A DNA stretch of 64,000 bases, taken from contig JAXMAV010000009.1 in the NCBI GenBank assembly GCA_046350255.1, forward strand, positions 1 to 64,000, in the 5' to 3' direction. The translations under genes and the position numbers were made by a program. The notes under the pieces were generated by a model. That model saw only the letters and a program-made list of their open reading frames with translations. It was not told the origin of the DNA and did no database searches. Positions 8,636-18,093 of this stretch are shown here, in pieces. The DNA comes from CALDUY01 sp046350255 (GTDB lineage: Bacteria > Planctomycetota > Planctomycetia > Gemmatales > Gemmataceae). Within the stretch, counting starts at the first letter, position 1, and every line of letters begins with the position of its first letter.

Positions 8636-11600
8636 CGTGGCCCTCCTTCTTTCTTTCGTGTATTTCGTGTGTTTCGTGGTTCCTTCTTCGCCGGGGTCCA
8701 GGTGCGGATGTCTTCCAGTGTCAGGCCGAGTTCGTGGGCATCCTGCTCCAGCAGGGTCTGGTACGACTGGCCCGCCGTCTCGCCGAACTCGGGGTCGATC
8801 TCCGGGTGCCACTGGTGAATCCACGGCAGCAACTGATCGAGGCCTGCCAGCAGCGGAGTGAGCCGCCGGGCGTCCCAGCCCTCGCGCTTGCGGGCGTCGT
8901 AGTAGCCCACCAGCGCCTCGGCCTGTTGCAGATGGTTCCAACCGGCCCAGCCGACCAGCAGCGTCGGGTCGCTGTCGGACGAGCAATGGGGGTAGCTGAT
9001 CCAGCGTTCCTTCGGCACGTCCAGTTTACCGCGCAGCCGCCAGAAGTCGGTCTTCTGGAAATCGGCCGAGGTGTACTTCGGCGGCACCGGGATGGCGCCG
9101 ACCTGCTCCCCGGCGTCCTCCCGGCGCTGGAGATCCCAGGTCCGCTCCCAGACCTCGCGCTTGCGCAAACCTGTGGGTTTGTAGCGCAGGCCCGGCAGGA
9201 ACGGGACCGACTCGCCCTCGACCAGTTCGGCCACCAACCCGGCCACGTCGAAGCCGGCCCGGTCGCGGTAGAGTGCGGCCACCTCCATGAACTCGGCGTC
9301 GCCGCTGGCGCGGTCAGCGAGCCGGGCCGTCGATTGCAGTTCCACACCCGGCCAGTATCGCCTGTCTTCCAGCCGGTCGAGGAGCCAGTGCTTCAAGGCC
9401 CGCTCTTGCTGCTCGGCCCACGGCTCGGTGTTCCAGCGGCGTTTGTACTCGGGCCGCTCGATCAGCCCGATCTCCTTGTGCGTCTCGATCAGCTTGATGC
9501 GGCGTTCGACCAGCGTGCGGTACGCCGCCGGCCAGTGCGTCGGGATCTCGGTAATCGGCGTGGACCCGTGCCGCTCGAACCAGGCGGTTTGCAGTGCGCC
9601 TGCCTTCATCTGCCGGGCCATGACGATCTCGAACGCCCGCTCGCCGAGCCGGAGTTCAGGCAGGTAGTCGCCAGGGTAACAGAGGTCGTCGGCCAGCAGG
9701 GCGTAGTGCCGGTAGCACTCCCAGTCGAGTTCCTCTTGCAGGGCGATCATCTGCCCCCGAAGCCGAACGCACTTCGCCTCGGCCTCCGCGAGCAGCAATT
9801 TGAGGTCTTCCCCCCTGGCCCACCGCTTCAGGATGCGTTCGGCAGCGAGTTCCCCGAGTTGACGTGCGATCTCGTCGAGACGGCGCGACAGAGACAGTGG
9901 TTTCAATTCCGGCACAGGGAACTTTTCAAGTTGAGTGCCGGCGAACTCAAACCGCTGATACGCGGGGTCGGCGTGGGCCTCGCCGCCGTCGCCTTTATGC
10001 TTGCCAGTCATTACCTGCTTCATCCAGAAGCACGCCGTCGAACTGTTGAGTAGGCCGAGCAGGGCGAGGTGATCGTCCTCGGTGGCGTCGGCGGGCAGCT
10101 TGATGATCGGGGCCGACTGCTTGAACACCTTGCCGCCTCGGTCGAGCACGAAGTGGTTGTGCGTGGCGACGAAGGCGAAGGCGATGGAGAGCGGGGTGCG
10201 GAGTTTGGAAACATAGTGCTCAAGATGCTCGTACCAATGCTTTCCGTTGTCGGCCATTGACTTTCCGAAAACGCTACGCTCAGCAAGCAAGCTACGAAAT
10301 GGCCAAAGCCAGTAATTAAGTGGAGTTGGCAGTGGACTGAAAGCGTCACCACCGAGAGTTCGGTACGGGTAGATCACACTGGGAAGGTCAATAGCCTGCC
10401 AGTCACGTAAGCGATCCCCGACCCCAAAACTCAGACATGCCTCAGAGAACCGATGCCTCCTTGGCACATCCCCATCCATGATCCAGCAGTCATCTTCACC
10501 AACAACTGTTGTGCGTCCAATGCTTTCGACGAATGAGCCAAGGGTTGTATCCGCTTCGCAAATCAACTCCTTTAGGTCACCAGTCCCGCCGCCGCCAATG
10601 GTCCACGGATGCTTGGCAAAAGTTACCCTAGGTACATCCGCAGTGCTGGTAAACTCGTCCTGTGCGTCGGCCGTGTCTATGTGGCTGACAATGGACTGCC
10701 AGACCAGTCCCTGCGCCGCATTCTCGGGGGTTGTCGGTTCGCCCTTGATGCCCAGCACGGCCCGCACCGTCTCGCCGACCGGCTTGCGGGCACGTGCAAA
10801 CAGAATCACCGTGGGCGTGCCGTGGCCGGGGATGTACGCTCCAGACGTGTCGATGACGTGGGTGAGGTCGATGTTCCGGAAGAACTCCTCGATCAGCTTC
10901 TTGCCGAATTCTCGCTTCATGAACGAGTTGGCGGTGATCATGCCGACATAACCACAGCGGCCCTCTGCCTCGCGTGCCTGTAGCGCCAGTTCCCAGAACC
11001 TCTGCGTGAATGGGACGCCCAGGGAATACTGCCGATGGCAAACCTCCTTGTAGATAGCTCGGTAGCGGTCGTTCTGGGCCTTATCCTTCACGGTGATGTA
11101 CGGCGGGTTGCCGACCACGACGTGGTAGCCCTGGTCAAGAATGGCTCGCAATCCGGGGCGATCCTCGACGGCATAGATGGGATTGACATCGTATGCCTCT
11201 AATTGATGCATCATGTCGATGCGATTACCGAGGCTGGTCGGCTTGCTGCCGAAGAGCAGGCTGTCACCACTGGCCAGGTGGATGTTCCAGCCCGGTGCAT
11301 GCTTGAGCCGCTTGATGCCACAGGCTTGCACGGCGGCGACGATCAACCGGAAGCGGGCAATCGCCACGGCGAACGGGTTGATGTCCACCCCCCAGACGCC
11401 ATCGAGCGCCTTCTGAGCCGCCTTGATTTCGTTGCTCTCCCGCTGGCTCCACAGATCGAACAGCCGGGCGAACCCGCCGAGCAAAAAGTGGCCCGAACCG
11501 CAGGTCGGATCGATCATGCGGACCTTTTCCAACCCGAACTCGGAGAGGGCAGGCGTCAGCGTGCGGTCGAGAATGAACTCTTCCACGAACACCGGCGTTT

Positions 11601-12204
11601 GCAGCAGGGCGTACTTCTTCTTCGCCTTCTCCGAGAGCTCCTGATACAGGTCGCCCAGGAAGCGGGTGTCGCCGCTTTCGACCTGGAACGCCCGCTTCAG
11701 TTGCCCCGACTCGGCATCGATTTCCCGCCAGAACTTCAGCAGCATCATCGCCGCATCACCGCTGGGAGCCACGGCCCACAGCGGCGTCTTCCCCTCGGCG
11801 AACAGGTCCCTGGCGGCGGGAATCTGGCCGACTTCCCTGAAGACGTGCTGGAAATACTCCCGGTCGGTGTCGAGCGGATGCTTGCGGAAGAAGAGTTCGT
11901 GCGTATCCTCGGCCAGGCGACGGCGTTCGCCTTCCCCGGCCAACCAGCAGGCGTCGATCAGCCCGTTGTCTTCCATGAACCGCACGAAGACGCAGGCCAG
12001 CACCCACGCGACGGCAACCTGATCGAGGTAATCGTCCCGCCAGACTTCAAACGCCTGAGCGGTGCGGCCACCCTTTTCGATCTGGTGGAAGGCTTCCTTC
12101 AACCCGGCGTCGATGGTGGCATCGCTCGTCGAGCGGGCGAGCAAGTCCTCGGCCAGTTCGCCGACAAGGGCCCGTAGCTCCGGGAGTAGTGTCTTGGTGT
12201 TCAT
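8632..12204 (-). CDS. pglX: BREX-2 adenine-specific methyltransferase PglX
   Basis: This ~1,190-residue protein has the S-adenosylmethionine motif DPTCGSGHF near residues 232-240 and the catalytic NPPY motif at about 366-369, the hallmarks of an N6-adenine DNA methyltransferase. The long C-terminal half is target-recognition and helical, as in PglX. In BREX, PglX modifies host DNA at a non-palindromic site and is needed for exclusion of unmodified phage. ATG at 12204 (or 12207) was chosen because residues upstream are encoded by the repeat at 12211-12248. The last ~17 residues (EPRNTRNTRKK...) come from the repeat at 8647-8684, so the native C-terminus has probably been replaced. No Shine-Dalgarno is visible. 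Confidence 0.92.
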   Translation of the reverse strand: MNTKTLLPELRALVGELAEDLLARSTSDATIDAGLKEAFHQIEKGGRTAQAFEVWRDDYLDQVAVAWVLACVFVRFMEDNGLIDACWLAGEGERRRLAEDTHELFFRKHPLDTDREYFQHVFREVGQIPAARDLFAEGKTPLWAVAPSGDAAMMLLKFWREIDAESGQLKRAFQVESGDTRFLGDLYQELSEKAKKKYALLQTPVFVEEFILDRTLTPALSEFGLEKVRMIDPTCGSGHFLLGGFARLFDLWSQRESNEIKAAQKALDGVWGVDINPFAVAIARFRLIVAAVQACGIKRLKHAPGWNIHLASGDSLLFGSKPTSLGNRIDMMHQLEAYDVNPIYAVEDRPGLRAILDQGYHVVVGNPPYITVKDKAQNDRYRAIYKEVCHRQYSLGVPFTQRFWELALQAREAEGRCGYVGMITANSFMKREFGKKLIEEFFRNIDLTHVIDTSGAYIPGHGTPTVILFARARKPVGETVRAVLGIKGEPTTPENAAQGLVWQSIVSHIDTADAQDEFTSTADVPRVTFAKHPWTIGGGGTGDLKELICEADTTLGSFVESIGRTTVVGEDDCWIMDGDVPRRHRFSEACLSFGVGDRLRDWQAIDLPSVIYPYRTLGGDAFSPLPTPLNYWLWPFRSLLAERSVFGKSMADNGKHWYEHLEHYVSKLRTPLSIAFAFVATHNHFVLDRGGKVFKQSAPIIKLPADATEDDHLALLGLLNSSTACFWMKQVMTGKHKGDGGEAHADPAYQRFEFAGTQLEKFPVPELKPLSLSRRLDEIARQLGELAAERILKRWARGEDLKLLLAEAEAKCVRLRGQMIALQEELDWECYRHYALLADDLCYPGDYLPELRLGERAFEIVMARQMKAGALQTAWFERHGSTPITEIPTHWPAAYRTLVERRIKLIETHKEIGLIERPEYKRRWNTEPWAEQQERALKHWLLDRLEDRRYWPGVELQSTARLADRASGDAEFMEVAALYRDRAGFDVAGLVAELVEGESVPFLPGLRYKPTGLRKREVWERTWDLQRREDAGEQVGAIPVPPKYTSADFQKTDFWRLRGKLDVPKERWISYPHCSSDSDPTLLVGWAGWNHLQQAEALVGYYDARKREGWDARRLTPLLAGLDQLLPWIHQWHPEIDPEFGETAGQSYQTLLEQDAHELGLTLEDIRTWTPAKKEPRNTRNTRKKEGGPR
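8647..8684 (+). repeat. Boundary repeat copy R1
   Basis: A run of TTTCGTGTRTTTCGTGTG-type units ending in TTTCGTGGTTCC. The same sequence occurs at 12644-12681 in this orientation and at 12211-12248 inverted. It covers the 3' end of pglX and is read in frame as its last residues, immediately upstream of the antitoxin start. Confidence 0.85.
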
Positions 12205-12210
12205 CATGAG

Positions 12211-12248
12211 AAGGAACCACGAAACACACGAAACACACGAAAAAGACG
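12211..12248 (-). repeat. Boundary repeat copy R2 (inverted)
   Basis: This is the same repeat as R1 and R3 on the opposite strand (GGAACCACGAAACACACG followed by further ACGAAACAC units). It lies between the GxxExxY stop and the pglX start, only a few bases before the pglX ATG. With R3 it forms an inverted pair around the GxxExxY gene, and with R1 an inverted pair around pglX. Confidence 0.85.
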
Positions 12249-12254
12249 ACAGAA

Positions 12255-12632
12255 TCAAAGGACGATCCGCTCGTACTCGAGCTTTGGATGGTGGCCGAAG
12301 TTCACCAGCAAGCCGAGTTTGCAGCCCGTCGCCTTGAGGTAATTGTGGACCTGCGCTCGGAAAACATCATCCAGGCACTTAACGGCCTTGATTTCCAGAA
12401 TGATCTTCTCCCAGCAGACGAAATCAGGGACGTAGACCTGCCGGAGAGTGTGGCCCTTGTAGGCCAGGGCCAGCTCGGCCTGCGGTCGGAAGGGGACGTC
12501 CCGTGCCGCCAGTTCGAGTTCCAGACACTCCTGATAGACTGCCTCCAAAAAACCGCAGCCCATTTCCGTGTAGACCTCGAAGCACGCCCCCATGATCCGG
12601 TAGCTCTCGTCCTTGTAAATCAGTTCTGCCAT
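12255..12632 (-). CDS. GxxExxY family protein
   Basis: This 125-residue protein has the family motif GFLEAVY (residues ~28-34) and a PD-(D/E)XK-nuclease-like core, with VPDFVCWEK followed by ILEIKAV. The family is widespread and small, and its function is not established; the nuclease-like fold suggests nucleic-acid binding or cleavage. It lies between pglW and pglX on the same strand and is flanked on both sides by inverted copies of a ~38-bp repeat, which suggests a cassette inserted into the BREX operon. It is not a canonical BREX component. Confidence 0.85.
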   Translation of the reverse strand: MAELIYKDESYRIMGACFEVYTEMGCGFLEAVYQECLELELAARDVPFRPQAELALAYKGHTLRQVYVPDFVCWEKIILEIKAVKCLDDVFRAQVHNYLKATGCKLGLLVNFGHHPKLEYERIVL

Positions 12633-12633
12633 G

Positions 12634-15600
12634 TTACGATCTGCTTTCTTCTTTCGTGTGTTTCGTGTGTTTCGTGGTTCCCATCCTTCCTCGATGCAGG
12701 TTCTCCAGCCACGACTCGGACACCCGGGCCCGCTGCCCCGGCGTGACGAGGGGGATCTCCGCGTGGTCGAGGACCGGCATGTCGCTCTGCTCGTCCGACG
12801 CTACCAGTACCCACACACTCGGACAGGCCACGTCGTGACCCACCCGGTCGCGCAGTGTTTCGAGGACGGTCATCTGGTCGTAGCGGGCGATCAACCCCGG
12901 ATGCACCAGCAGCAGGTGCGACTTGCGGCTCAGCAGGTTCTGGATGATTTTGGGGATGACCCTGCCGGTCAAATCCAGCATGTCTTGCCCCGCCTGACTG
13001 CTCGGTTCGGCCCCATCGGCTTCCTCGATGTAGGACCAATCGACTTCCATCTCCTTCGCCAGTTCGCGCAGGGCGTCGAACAGCAACTCGTCGAACGACA
13101 CCCGCTCGAGCGAAAACCGGCGCAGCAGCTCGGCCTCGCAGCGTCGCATCCGGCTCGGCCGGACGGTCAGGGCGAGGAAGCCGCCGTCCGTGTAGGCGTG
13201 CCGCAGCCGCTCCTCGAACTGGCGGGCTTCGGCCACGTCCGGCGTCACCTCGATGATGCGGGGATGTGAAGCCGTGGGTACACGGGCACCCTGCGACGAG
13301 CCGGAGGATAGTCGGTTTAGCCCCTGGCGATGGAATGTGGAGGTTTCGGGGTCCCAACGCACGTCGAGCCCGACTCGGAGCAGCAGGGCGTCCAGTTCGG
13401 TGCGGTCCGGCAGATGCTCGGCCTCGGGGTAGCGACTCTCCAGCCGGGAGCGGATCTGCTCGATCGTGAAACCGCCATCACCCTCGCCGAGGCCCAGCCC
13501 GGCCAGAGCACCCAGCCCCAGCCGCAGGGCTCGCTCGGCGGGCATCCCGCGCGGGTAGAGTTCTTGCCGGGAAGACACGGCAGCCTGGCTGCTCATCCCC
13601 GCCGCCAACCGCAGGAGCCGCTCGTTTCCGAATGGCTGGCAGCCGTGCGGCTGTTGCGGAGCGTGCACCTCGTACAGCTCCTGAAAGACCCGCAGGGGCG
13701 GCGGCAGCGGGTCGGACCCGGCCAGTCGGTCGGCCACCTGCCCGAGCCGTTCGGCGTAGGCCGCAAGCTCCTGCGTGCAGGCAACCACCGCCTTGCCCGC
13801 CACCCGACGCAGCTGGAACCGGGGCTGGACCGTGGCGGCTTCCGTCTCCACTGCCGCCCGCGCCACCACCGCCGCTAGCCGCTGGTGGCGGGTCGCATCA
13901 ACCGCGCTGGCGGCTGGCCGCAACAGGAGAGTCAGGTCGATGGCCTCCTGCACGGTGACAACACCGCCATGCCGCTGGATCTGCTCGCACAGTTCGTTTC
14001 GGAACGCGGTTAGCAGGGGGTCCTTGGCCCAGCGGGTTCTGTCCGCCGCCAGGACCTGCCCCACTCGCGCGCGGGTGATGGCCAATGCGTCGGCGACATC
14101 GGTCTGGCTCGGCCAGTGGCAGGCCGGCTGCGTTTCCCGCGCCGTCATGCCCAGCAGCGCGGCCCGAATGTTCCACTCGGCCTCCTTCTTCGGGACGCGA
14201 GTTCCGACCGTATGCTGCTCCAGTAACTCGAGAGTCACCGAGACCACCGCCTCGTCGGCCACCACTTGCTCTCGCACCACGACGGGTGTAATGGCATGGA
14301 AGCGGTCGCGCAGCTCGCTGACGAAGCGGATGATCTCCTGGCGGGTCTGATTGCCGACCCCGCGCATCAGATGCAGCTCATTGACTGGGAACCCTAGCAG
14401 GTCGCGGACGGTCAGCACCTCGGCCCGTTCGAGAGCGTTGCGGGCGCGGGTGGAAAGGCCCAGCACGGCGATCGGCGTTTTGAGGTCGGCCTGTTCCAGC
14501 GAGACACTTAAATCGACCTTGTGGCCGCCAGGAGTCTCGATACTCCGCTCCTCGGCCTTCTTGAAGATGTCCTGCCACGCCCGGCGCATCTGTTCGGCGT
14601 TGTCGAACCGCTTTTCCGATTCGCGATGCAGGGCCTTGCGAAAGAACGCCTCCATCGGTTCGCGCACGCTGGGGTCGAACTTCTCGGCCTCGACCACCAG
14701 CTCGGCGAAGGTCTTGCTCCACTGCGGCAGCACACCCGCCCCCAGCGTCATCTCGTACAGCGTCACCGCCGTTGTGTAGCGCTCCGCCGCGAGGTCCCAG
14801 CGTGCAGGCTTGCGGCTCAGGAGGAACGGGTCGCGGTAGCCCTCGGTCCCGACGTGGACGTTCTCCAGCGGAGCGCTGGCCAGGGAAAAGTCGAACAGGA
14901 TGAGCTTGTTCCGCTGCTTGGTCAGCGAGCGGATACCGATGTTGTCCGGCTTGATGTCGCGGTGGTTGACCCCGTGCGACTCCAGCGAGGCGACCGCCGA
15001 CAGCAGGTCGTCGCCGTAGCGCTCCAGCATTTCCAGGGTCGGCACGCCGTCCGTGCGGAGCAGGGCGGCGAGCGTCCGGTCGCCCGCCTTTTGCAGGACG
15101 AGGACTGTCCGTCCGCCCATCGTCAGCTCGTCCTCGATGGCCACGATGAACTCGTTGCGAATCTTTCGCAGCGCCTCGGCCTCGTCGTGCAGCCGGGCGT
15201 TGTCGGCCTCGGTGAGGGCCACCTTGAGGACGAACTCGCGGTCGTTCTTCTTGACCAGCAGGGCCGAGGCCGTCGCCCCCTTGCCCAGTTCCCGCTCGAC
15301 CACGAAGCCATGCGGCAGGCGTTCGCCGCGTTTCGCCTGAAGCGGGTCGGCGACGAGGTTCTCGGCGGGAGAAGTGAGTTCGTCCTCCACGTCGTCGAGC
15401 AGGCTGAGGAAGTCCTCGACCGAGCCGATGCGGGTAAGCACGTCGGGGTGGGTGCTCCACTGGATTAGCTCTTCGAGCTTCGGTCCGGCCCCATCGAGCG
15501 CCGACGAGATCGACAGCCCCTTTTGCGCCAGCAGGGTCCTGACCAGCTCGGTCGGCGTGATCGCAGGGGGCCGGTTGGCGAACAGGTGGAAAGCAATAGC

Positions 15601-16851
15601 CCCCAGCGAGAACACGTCAGAGGCCTCTGTCACCTTGCGAGAGTCGGTGATGGCCTCGGGCGACATGTAGACAAGGGCCTGGGACTCGACGAGGTCCTCG
15701 ACCTGCGTGACCCGCCCCGAGGTGGATGCCGACTCGCGGACTCCGACCTGCCAGTTATAGACCTGGAGCTTGGGGAACGCCGACGCCACATCGCTGACGA
15801 GGATACTCTGGGGGCACAGGGCCCGGTGGATGACGCGCTTCCGGTGGGCGTAGCGGACGGCGTCAGCGAGCTGCCGGAGCATCTCAAGTCGCTGGTCTGC
15901 GGTCAGCCTGGGGCCGTGGGTGGCCAGATAGTGATCGAAGCGCACGGCACCGGGGTCGAGGTAACGGAATAGCAGGGCCGGGCCGTTCTCGTGGTCCTTG
16001 TAGTCGAGGACCGGCAGGATGCCGCTGTGGTCGAGCGTCTGGATGATCTGGAACTCGCGGGCCGCAGTGCGCTGGAGCCGCTGCCGGTCTTCCTCGGAAG
16101 AGGCGCTAGCGACGGTGTACTGGCGGACCCGACAGAAGACGTTCTCGAACGAGGCGTGCCTGGCGAGCCGGTCCTGGTAGCCCGGCCCGTCCGCGATCAG
16201 GTCGCCCAGTAGGTAGTCGCCGACGCGGCGGGAGCGCTGCGAGGGCCGGATGCCCGCCTGCTCCATCGCGCGCGAGAGCGCCTTGGCCACCTTGATGTCG
16301 ATGGTGCCGCGCAGGTCAGGGTCGATGCCCGGCCCATCGCGGTTGATGAGGGCGGCGAGGATGCCCTTGCGTTCGGGGTGGTGCTGGTCGGCGGGCCGGT
16401 CCTTGAGCAGGACCCGGTTGCGAGCCGGGCCGGTGAGGTCGCACTGGAGGTGGTCCGCCGAGAGGAACACCAGGGCGTCGAGCCAGGGCAGGCGGACCTT
16501 GCCGAGGGCAGGCTGGGATTTGAGTAGCGAAGCCAGCGCCTTGGCCTTGCGGTTGGCAAGCAGGACTGGGTTGTCCTCGGAGCGAGTGCGGCCTTCATGG
16601 GAGCAGGTCCAGGTCGCCGCGTCCCCCCAGATGCGGCCCGCCCACGCCTTGCACTCGACGAGCCACAGCCCCATCTTGGTCAGGACAAGCAGATCGACCT
16701 CATAGATAGCGCCGTCGGCGGTCTGGAACTCGAAGTTGGCCCAGGCCCGGTACGGGTCGTGGTCGGGCAGACCCGTTCGGATGAAGTCCAGGCCACGCCG
16801 CTCCCACTCATACTGAGAAGGCGTGATGATATTCCAGCGGGGCGGTTCCAT
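12634..16851 (-). CDS. pglW: BREX-2 kinase PglW with NERD domain
   Basis: This 1,405-residue protein starts with a NERD nuclease-like domain (Asp53 and ECK at 67-69). Two protein-kinase-like domains follow. The first reads HRALCPQS at 342-349, so the catalytic Asp of HRD is replaced by Ala344 and it is probably a pseudokinase. The second has GKGATASA, VLKVAL and an intact HRDIKPDN starting at His630. A helix-hairpin-helix segment like the RNA polymerase alpha C-terminal domain comes next, then a long ATPase-like tail. PglW is the kinase of Streptomyces Pgl/BREX-2. The last ~15 residues (TTKHTKHTKEE...) are encoded by repeat R3. Confidence 0.93.
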   Translation of the reverse strand: MEPPRWNIITPSQYEWERRGLDFIRTGLPDHDPYRAWANFEFQTADGAIYEVDLLVLTKMGLWLVECKAWAGRIWGDAATWTCSHEGRTRSEDNPVLLANRKAKALASLLKSQPALGKVRLPWLDALVFLSADHLQCDLTGPARNRVLLKDRPADQHHPERKGILAALINRDGPGIDPDLRGTIDIKVAKALSRAMEQAGIRPSQRSRRVGDYLLGDLIADGPGYQDRLARHASFENVFCRVRQYTVASASSEEDRQRLQRTAAREFQIIQTLDHSGILPVLDYKDHENGPALLFRYLDPGAVRFDHYLATHGPRLTADQRLEMLRQLADAVRYAHRKRVIHRALCPQSILVSDVASAFPKLQVYNWQVGVRESASTSGRVTQVEDLVESQALVYMSPEAITDSRKVTEASDVFSLGAIAFHLFANRPPAITPTELVRTLLAQKGLSISSALDGAGPKLEELIQWSTHPDVLTRIGSVEDFLSLLDDVEDELTSPAENLVADPLQAKRGERLPHGFVVERELGKGATASALLVKKNDREFVLKVALTEADNARLHDEAEALRKIRNEFIVAIEDELTMGGRTVLVLQKAGDRTLAALLRTDGVPTLEMLERYGDDLLSAVASLESHGVNHRDIKPDNIGIRSLTKQRNKLILFDFSLASAPLENVHVGTEGYRDPFLLSRKPARWDLAAERYTTAVTLYEMTLGAGVLPQWSKTFAELVVEAEKFDPSVREPMEAFFRKALHRESEKRFDNAEQMRRAWQDIFKKAEERSIETPGGHKVDLSVSLEQADLKTPIAVLGLSTRARNALERAEVLTVRDLLGFPVNELHLMRGVGNQTRQEIIRFVSELRDRFHAITPVVVREQVVADEAVVSVTLELLEQHTVGTRVPKKEAEWNIRAALLGMTARETQPACHWPSQTDVADALAITRARVGQVLAADRTRWAKDPLLTAFRNELCEQIQRHGGVVTVQEAIDLTLLLRPAASAVDATRHQRLAAVVARAAVETEAATVQPRFQLRRVAGKAVVACTQELAAYAERLGQVADRLAGSDPLPPPLRVFQELYEVHAPQQPHGCQPFGNERLLRLAAGMSSQAAVSSRQELYPRGMPAERALRLGLGALAGLGLGEGDGGFTIEQIRSRLESRYPEAEHLPDRTELDALLLRVGLDVRWDPETSTFHRQGLNRLSSGSSQGARVPTASHPRIIEVTPDVAEARQFEERLRHAYTDGGFLALTVRPSRMRRCEAELLRRFSLERVSFDELLFDALRELAKEMEVDWSYIEEADGAEPSSQAGQDMLDLTGRVIPKIIQNLLSRKSHLLLVHPGLIARYDQMTVLETLRDRVGHDVACPSVWVLVASDEQSDMPVLDHAEIPLVTPGQRARVSESWLENLHRGRMGTTKHTKHTKEESRS
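12644..12681 (+). repeat. Boundary repeat copy R3
   Basis: This copy is in the same orientation as R1 and inverted relative to R2. It overlaps the 3' end of pglW and supplies its terminal residues, and lies just upstream of the GxxExxY start codon at 12632. Planctomycete genomes carry many such elements, whose translated forms read ETHETHE, TKHTKHT or RNTRNTR. Confidence 0.85.
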
Positions 16852-16889
16852 GTTCGATCTTCACTCACCTACTTTCGGCCATGTCGGGG

Positions 16890-17099
16890 TCACGCCTTAG
16901 TCTGCCGCTGCTTCGTAGGCCGATCGGCCTGCCGGAGCAGCAAGTCGAGTTCCTCTCCCTTGAAATGACGGCAGTGGTTCACGGGGTGCAGGTGCACCGC
17001 GATCTTGCCCACCCGCTCCCAGTTGCGGATGGAGTTAGGGGAGACGCCAGGGTGGTCGGCGGCTCTCGAAATACGCAGAAGTTTGCGTAACTTGAACAC
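16890..17099 (-). CDS. Small MerR/excisionase-like HTH protein
   Basis: This 69-residue protein starts at GTG 17099 behind GGAGG with seven-base spacing. It contains a MerR/excisionase-type winged helix: the LRISRAADHPGVSPNSIRNWERVGKI segment, then HFKGEELDLLL. It is the first gene of the minus-strand BREX group, 38 bp ahead of pglW, and is the natural candidate for a locus regulator; that role is inferred from position only. A weak promoter candidate (TTGCAT, 16-base spacer, TAGGGT at 17136-17163) lies upstream. Confidence 0.7.
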   Translation of the reverse strand: MFKLRKLLRISRAADHPGVSPNSIRNWERVGKIAVHLHPVNHCRHFKGEELDLLLRQADRPTKQRQTKA

Positions 17100-17450
17100 G
17101 CAAGGGCCTCCGGAGTCGCTGGTAATGCCTGTTCAACCCTAACAACCTTTGTGCGGGATGCAAGGAACGTAGGTCACAAACTCGCTCGCCCCGACCGGAA
17201 CCCGGTCGGTCTGTGCCGGATGCAGCCGGGCACCGGTGGCGAAGGCCGTAACAGGTCTGCCGGAAGCGCGGTCTGGGCTAAAGAAAGGCCCGAAATGTGA
17301 AACAACAGGTGACGCGCCGGCGTTCTCCGTCAGGCTTGTCGGTTCTCTGAACGACACGCCCCTTCCATGCGCATCACCGAGTTCTATTCGCCTCCACACG
17401 TCTGCGGCGGCGGTTCTATTTCGACACGCCCGTCCCCGGAGGACATCTCC
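17100..17450. other. Noncoding stretch upstream of BREX
   Basis: No convincing gene is present. The stretch holds the probable promoter of the leftward BREX operon near 17136-17163. The rest shows no strong hairpin or repeat. Open frames here lack start signals and recognisable composition. Confidence 0.5.
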
Positions 17451-17696
17451 ATGATCGCGCTCACTGGCGCCGCTTGTTTCACGCCTTGCCTGGACCGAGT
17501 GCATGGCCGCTTCCAGGCGCTGCTGCCCCGGATCGAGCAGCCCGTCAATGCCTTATTCCGCCACGTCCGCTGCCCGCACCGCCGGGAAGTCTGCGAGGCC
17601 GAGGCCCTCCCCCTCTGGCCACGAAGTGGTTTGCACGCATTCGCCCTGGCGGCGATTCCGCTCTTCTTTGCATCCAGTAGTTCTGTGAAGGAGTGA
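17451..17696 (+). pseudogene. Truncated copy of sigma-like gene
   Basis: The ATG at 17451 follows CCCCGGAGG, the same ribosome-binding context as the full-length gene at 20319. The first ~45 residues (FQALLPRIEQPVNALFRHVR then CPHRRE) align with the N-terminus of that gene (FQSILPRIENHAEIRFRYLR then CPGRRA). After ALPLW the similarity stops and an unrelated hydrophobic tail runs to a stop at 81 residues. This looks like a partial duplication with the 3' three quarters lost. A short functional peptide cannot be excluded. Confidence 0.65.
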
Positions 17697-18093
17697 CCTG
17701 GATGGGTCTGATGAGAACCGACCACGAACAGCCCCGATAAGATTTGCTGGCCTTTCTGTTCTTTGTCCTGGCGTTCTGGCAGTTCTGGATGCCGCTGGCC
17801 ACCTGGCTCGTTGAGACCCGACCAGGGAGAAAGCAGGTGTTCGCCGCCCTCCTGTACCATTCGCAAACCGGCACTGGCCTGAAGAACCAACGATATCGGG
17901 ATAGGACAAGTTGAACACAAGGAAGCGACCGGGTTGGGACAACCCAGTTGGCAGTGGCACGCCCGGTAGCGCACCTCAGCCCCACTGTTGAATTTCACCG
18001 GGGACAAGGAGGCCATGGAGACGCTGCTGACCTTCCTCGCCTGGCTTCTGAAGCAGCGACGATCGCTGACCTGTTGTCGTCTGGAGGGATGTC
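17697..18093. other. Noncoding stretch before guaD
   Basis: About 400 bases with no supported gene. Open frames on both strands have atypical composition and no ribosome-binding sites. The stretch may contain decayed remains of the 3' part of the sigma-like copy upstream, but no alignment was apparent by eye. Confidence 0.4.

Noticed and set aside
8734..10053. 439-codon plus-strand frame opposite pglX
   Set aside because: Antisense shadow of a strongly supported methyltransferase gene; Arg/Gln/Leu/Pro-rich translation with no domain.
8647..12681. CRISPR-like array suggested by repeated TTTCGTGTG units
   Set aside because: Three isolated copies kilobases apart, in both orientations, without spacers; internal units are short tandem repeats.
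12646..16600. Long plus-strand open frames opposite pglW, for example a 315-codon frame at 14521-15468
   Set aside because: They mirror the minus-strand gene's high-GC third positions; translations lack family motifs and ribosome-binding sites.
17384..18016. 210-codon minus-strand frame
   Set aside because: It is antisense to the truncated sigma-like copy, has no ribosome-binding site and no recognisable segment.
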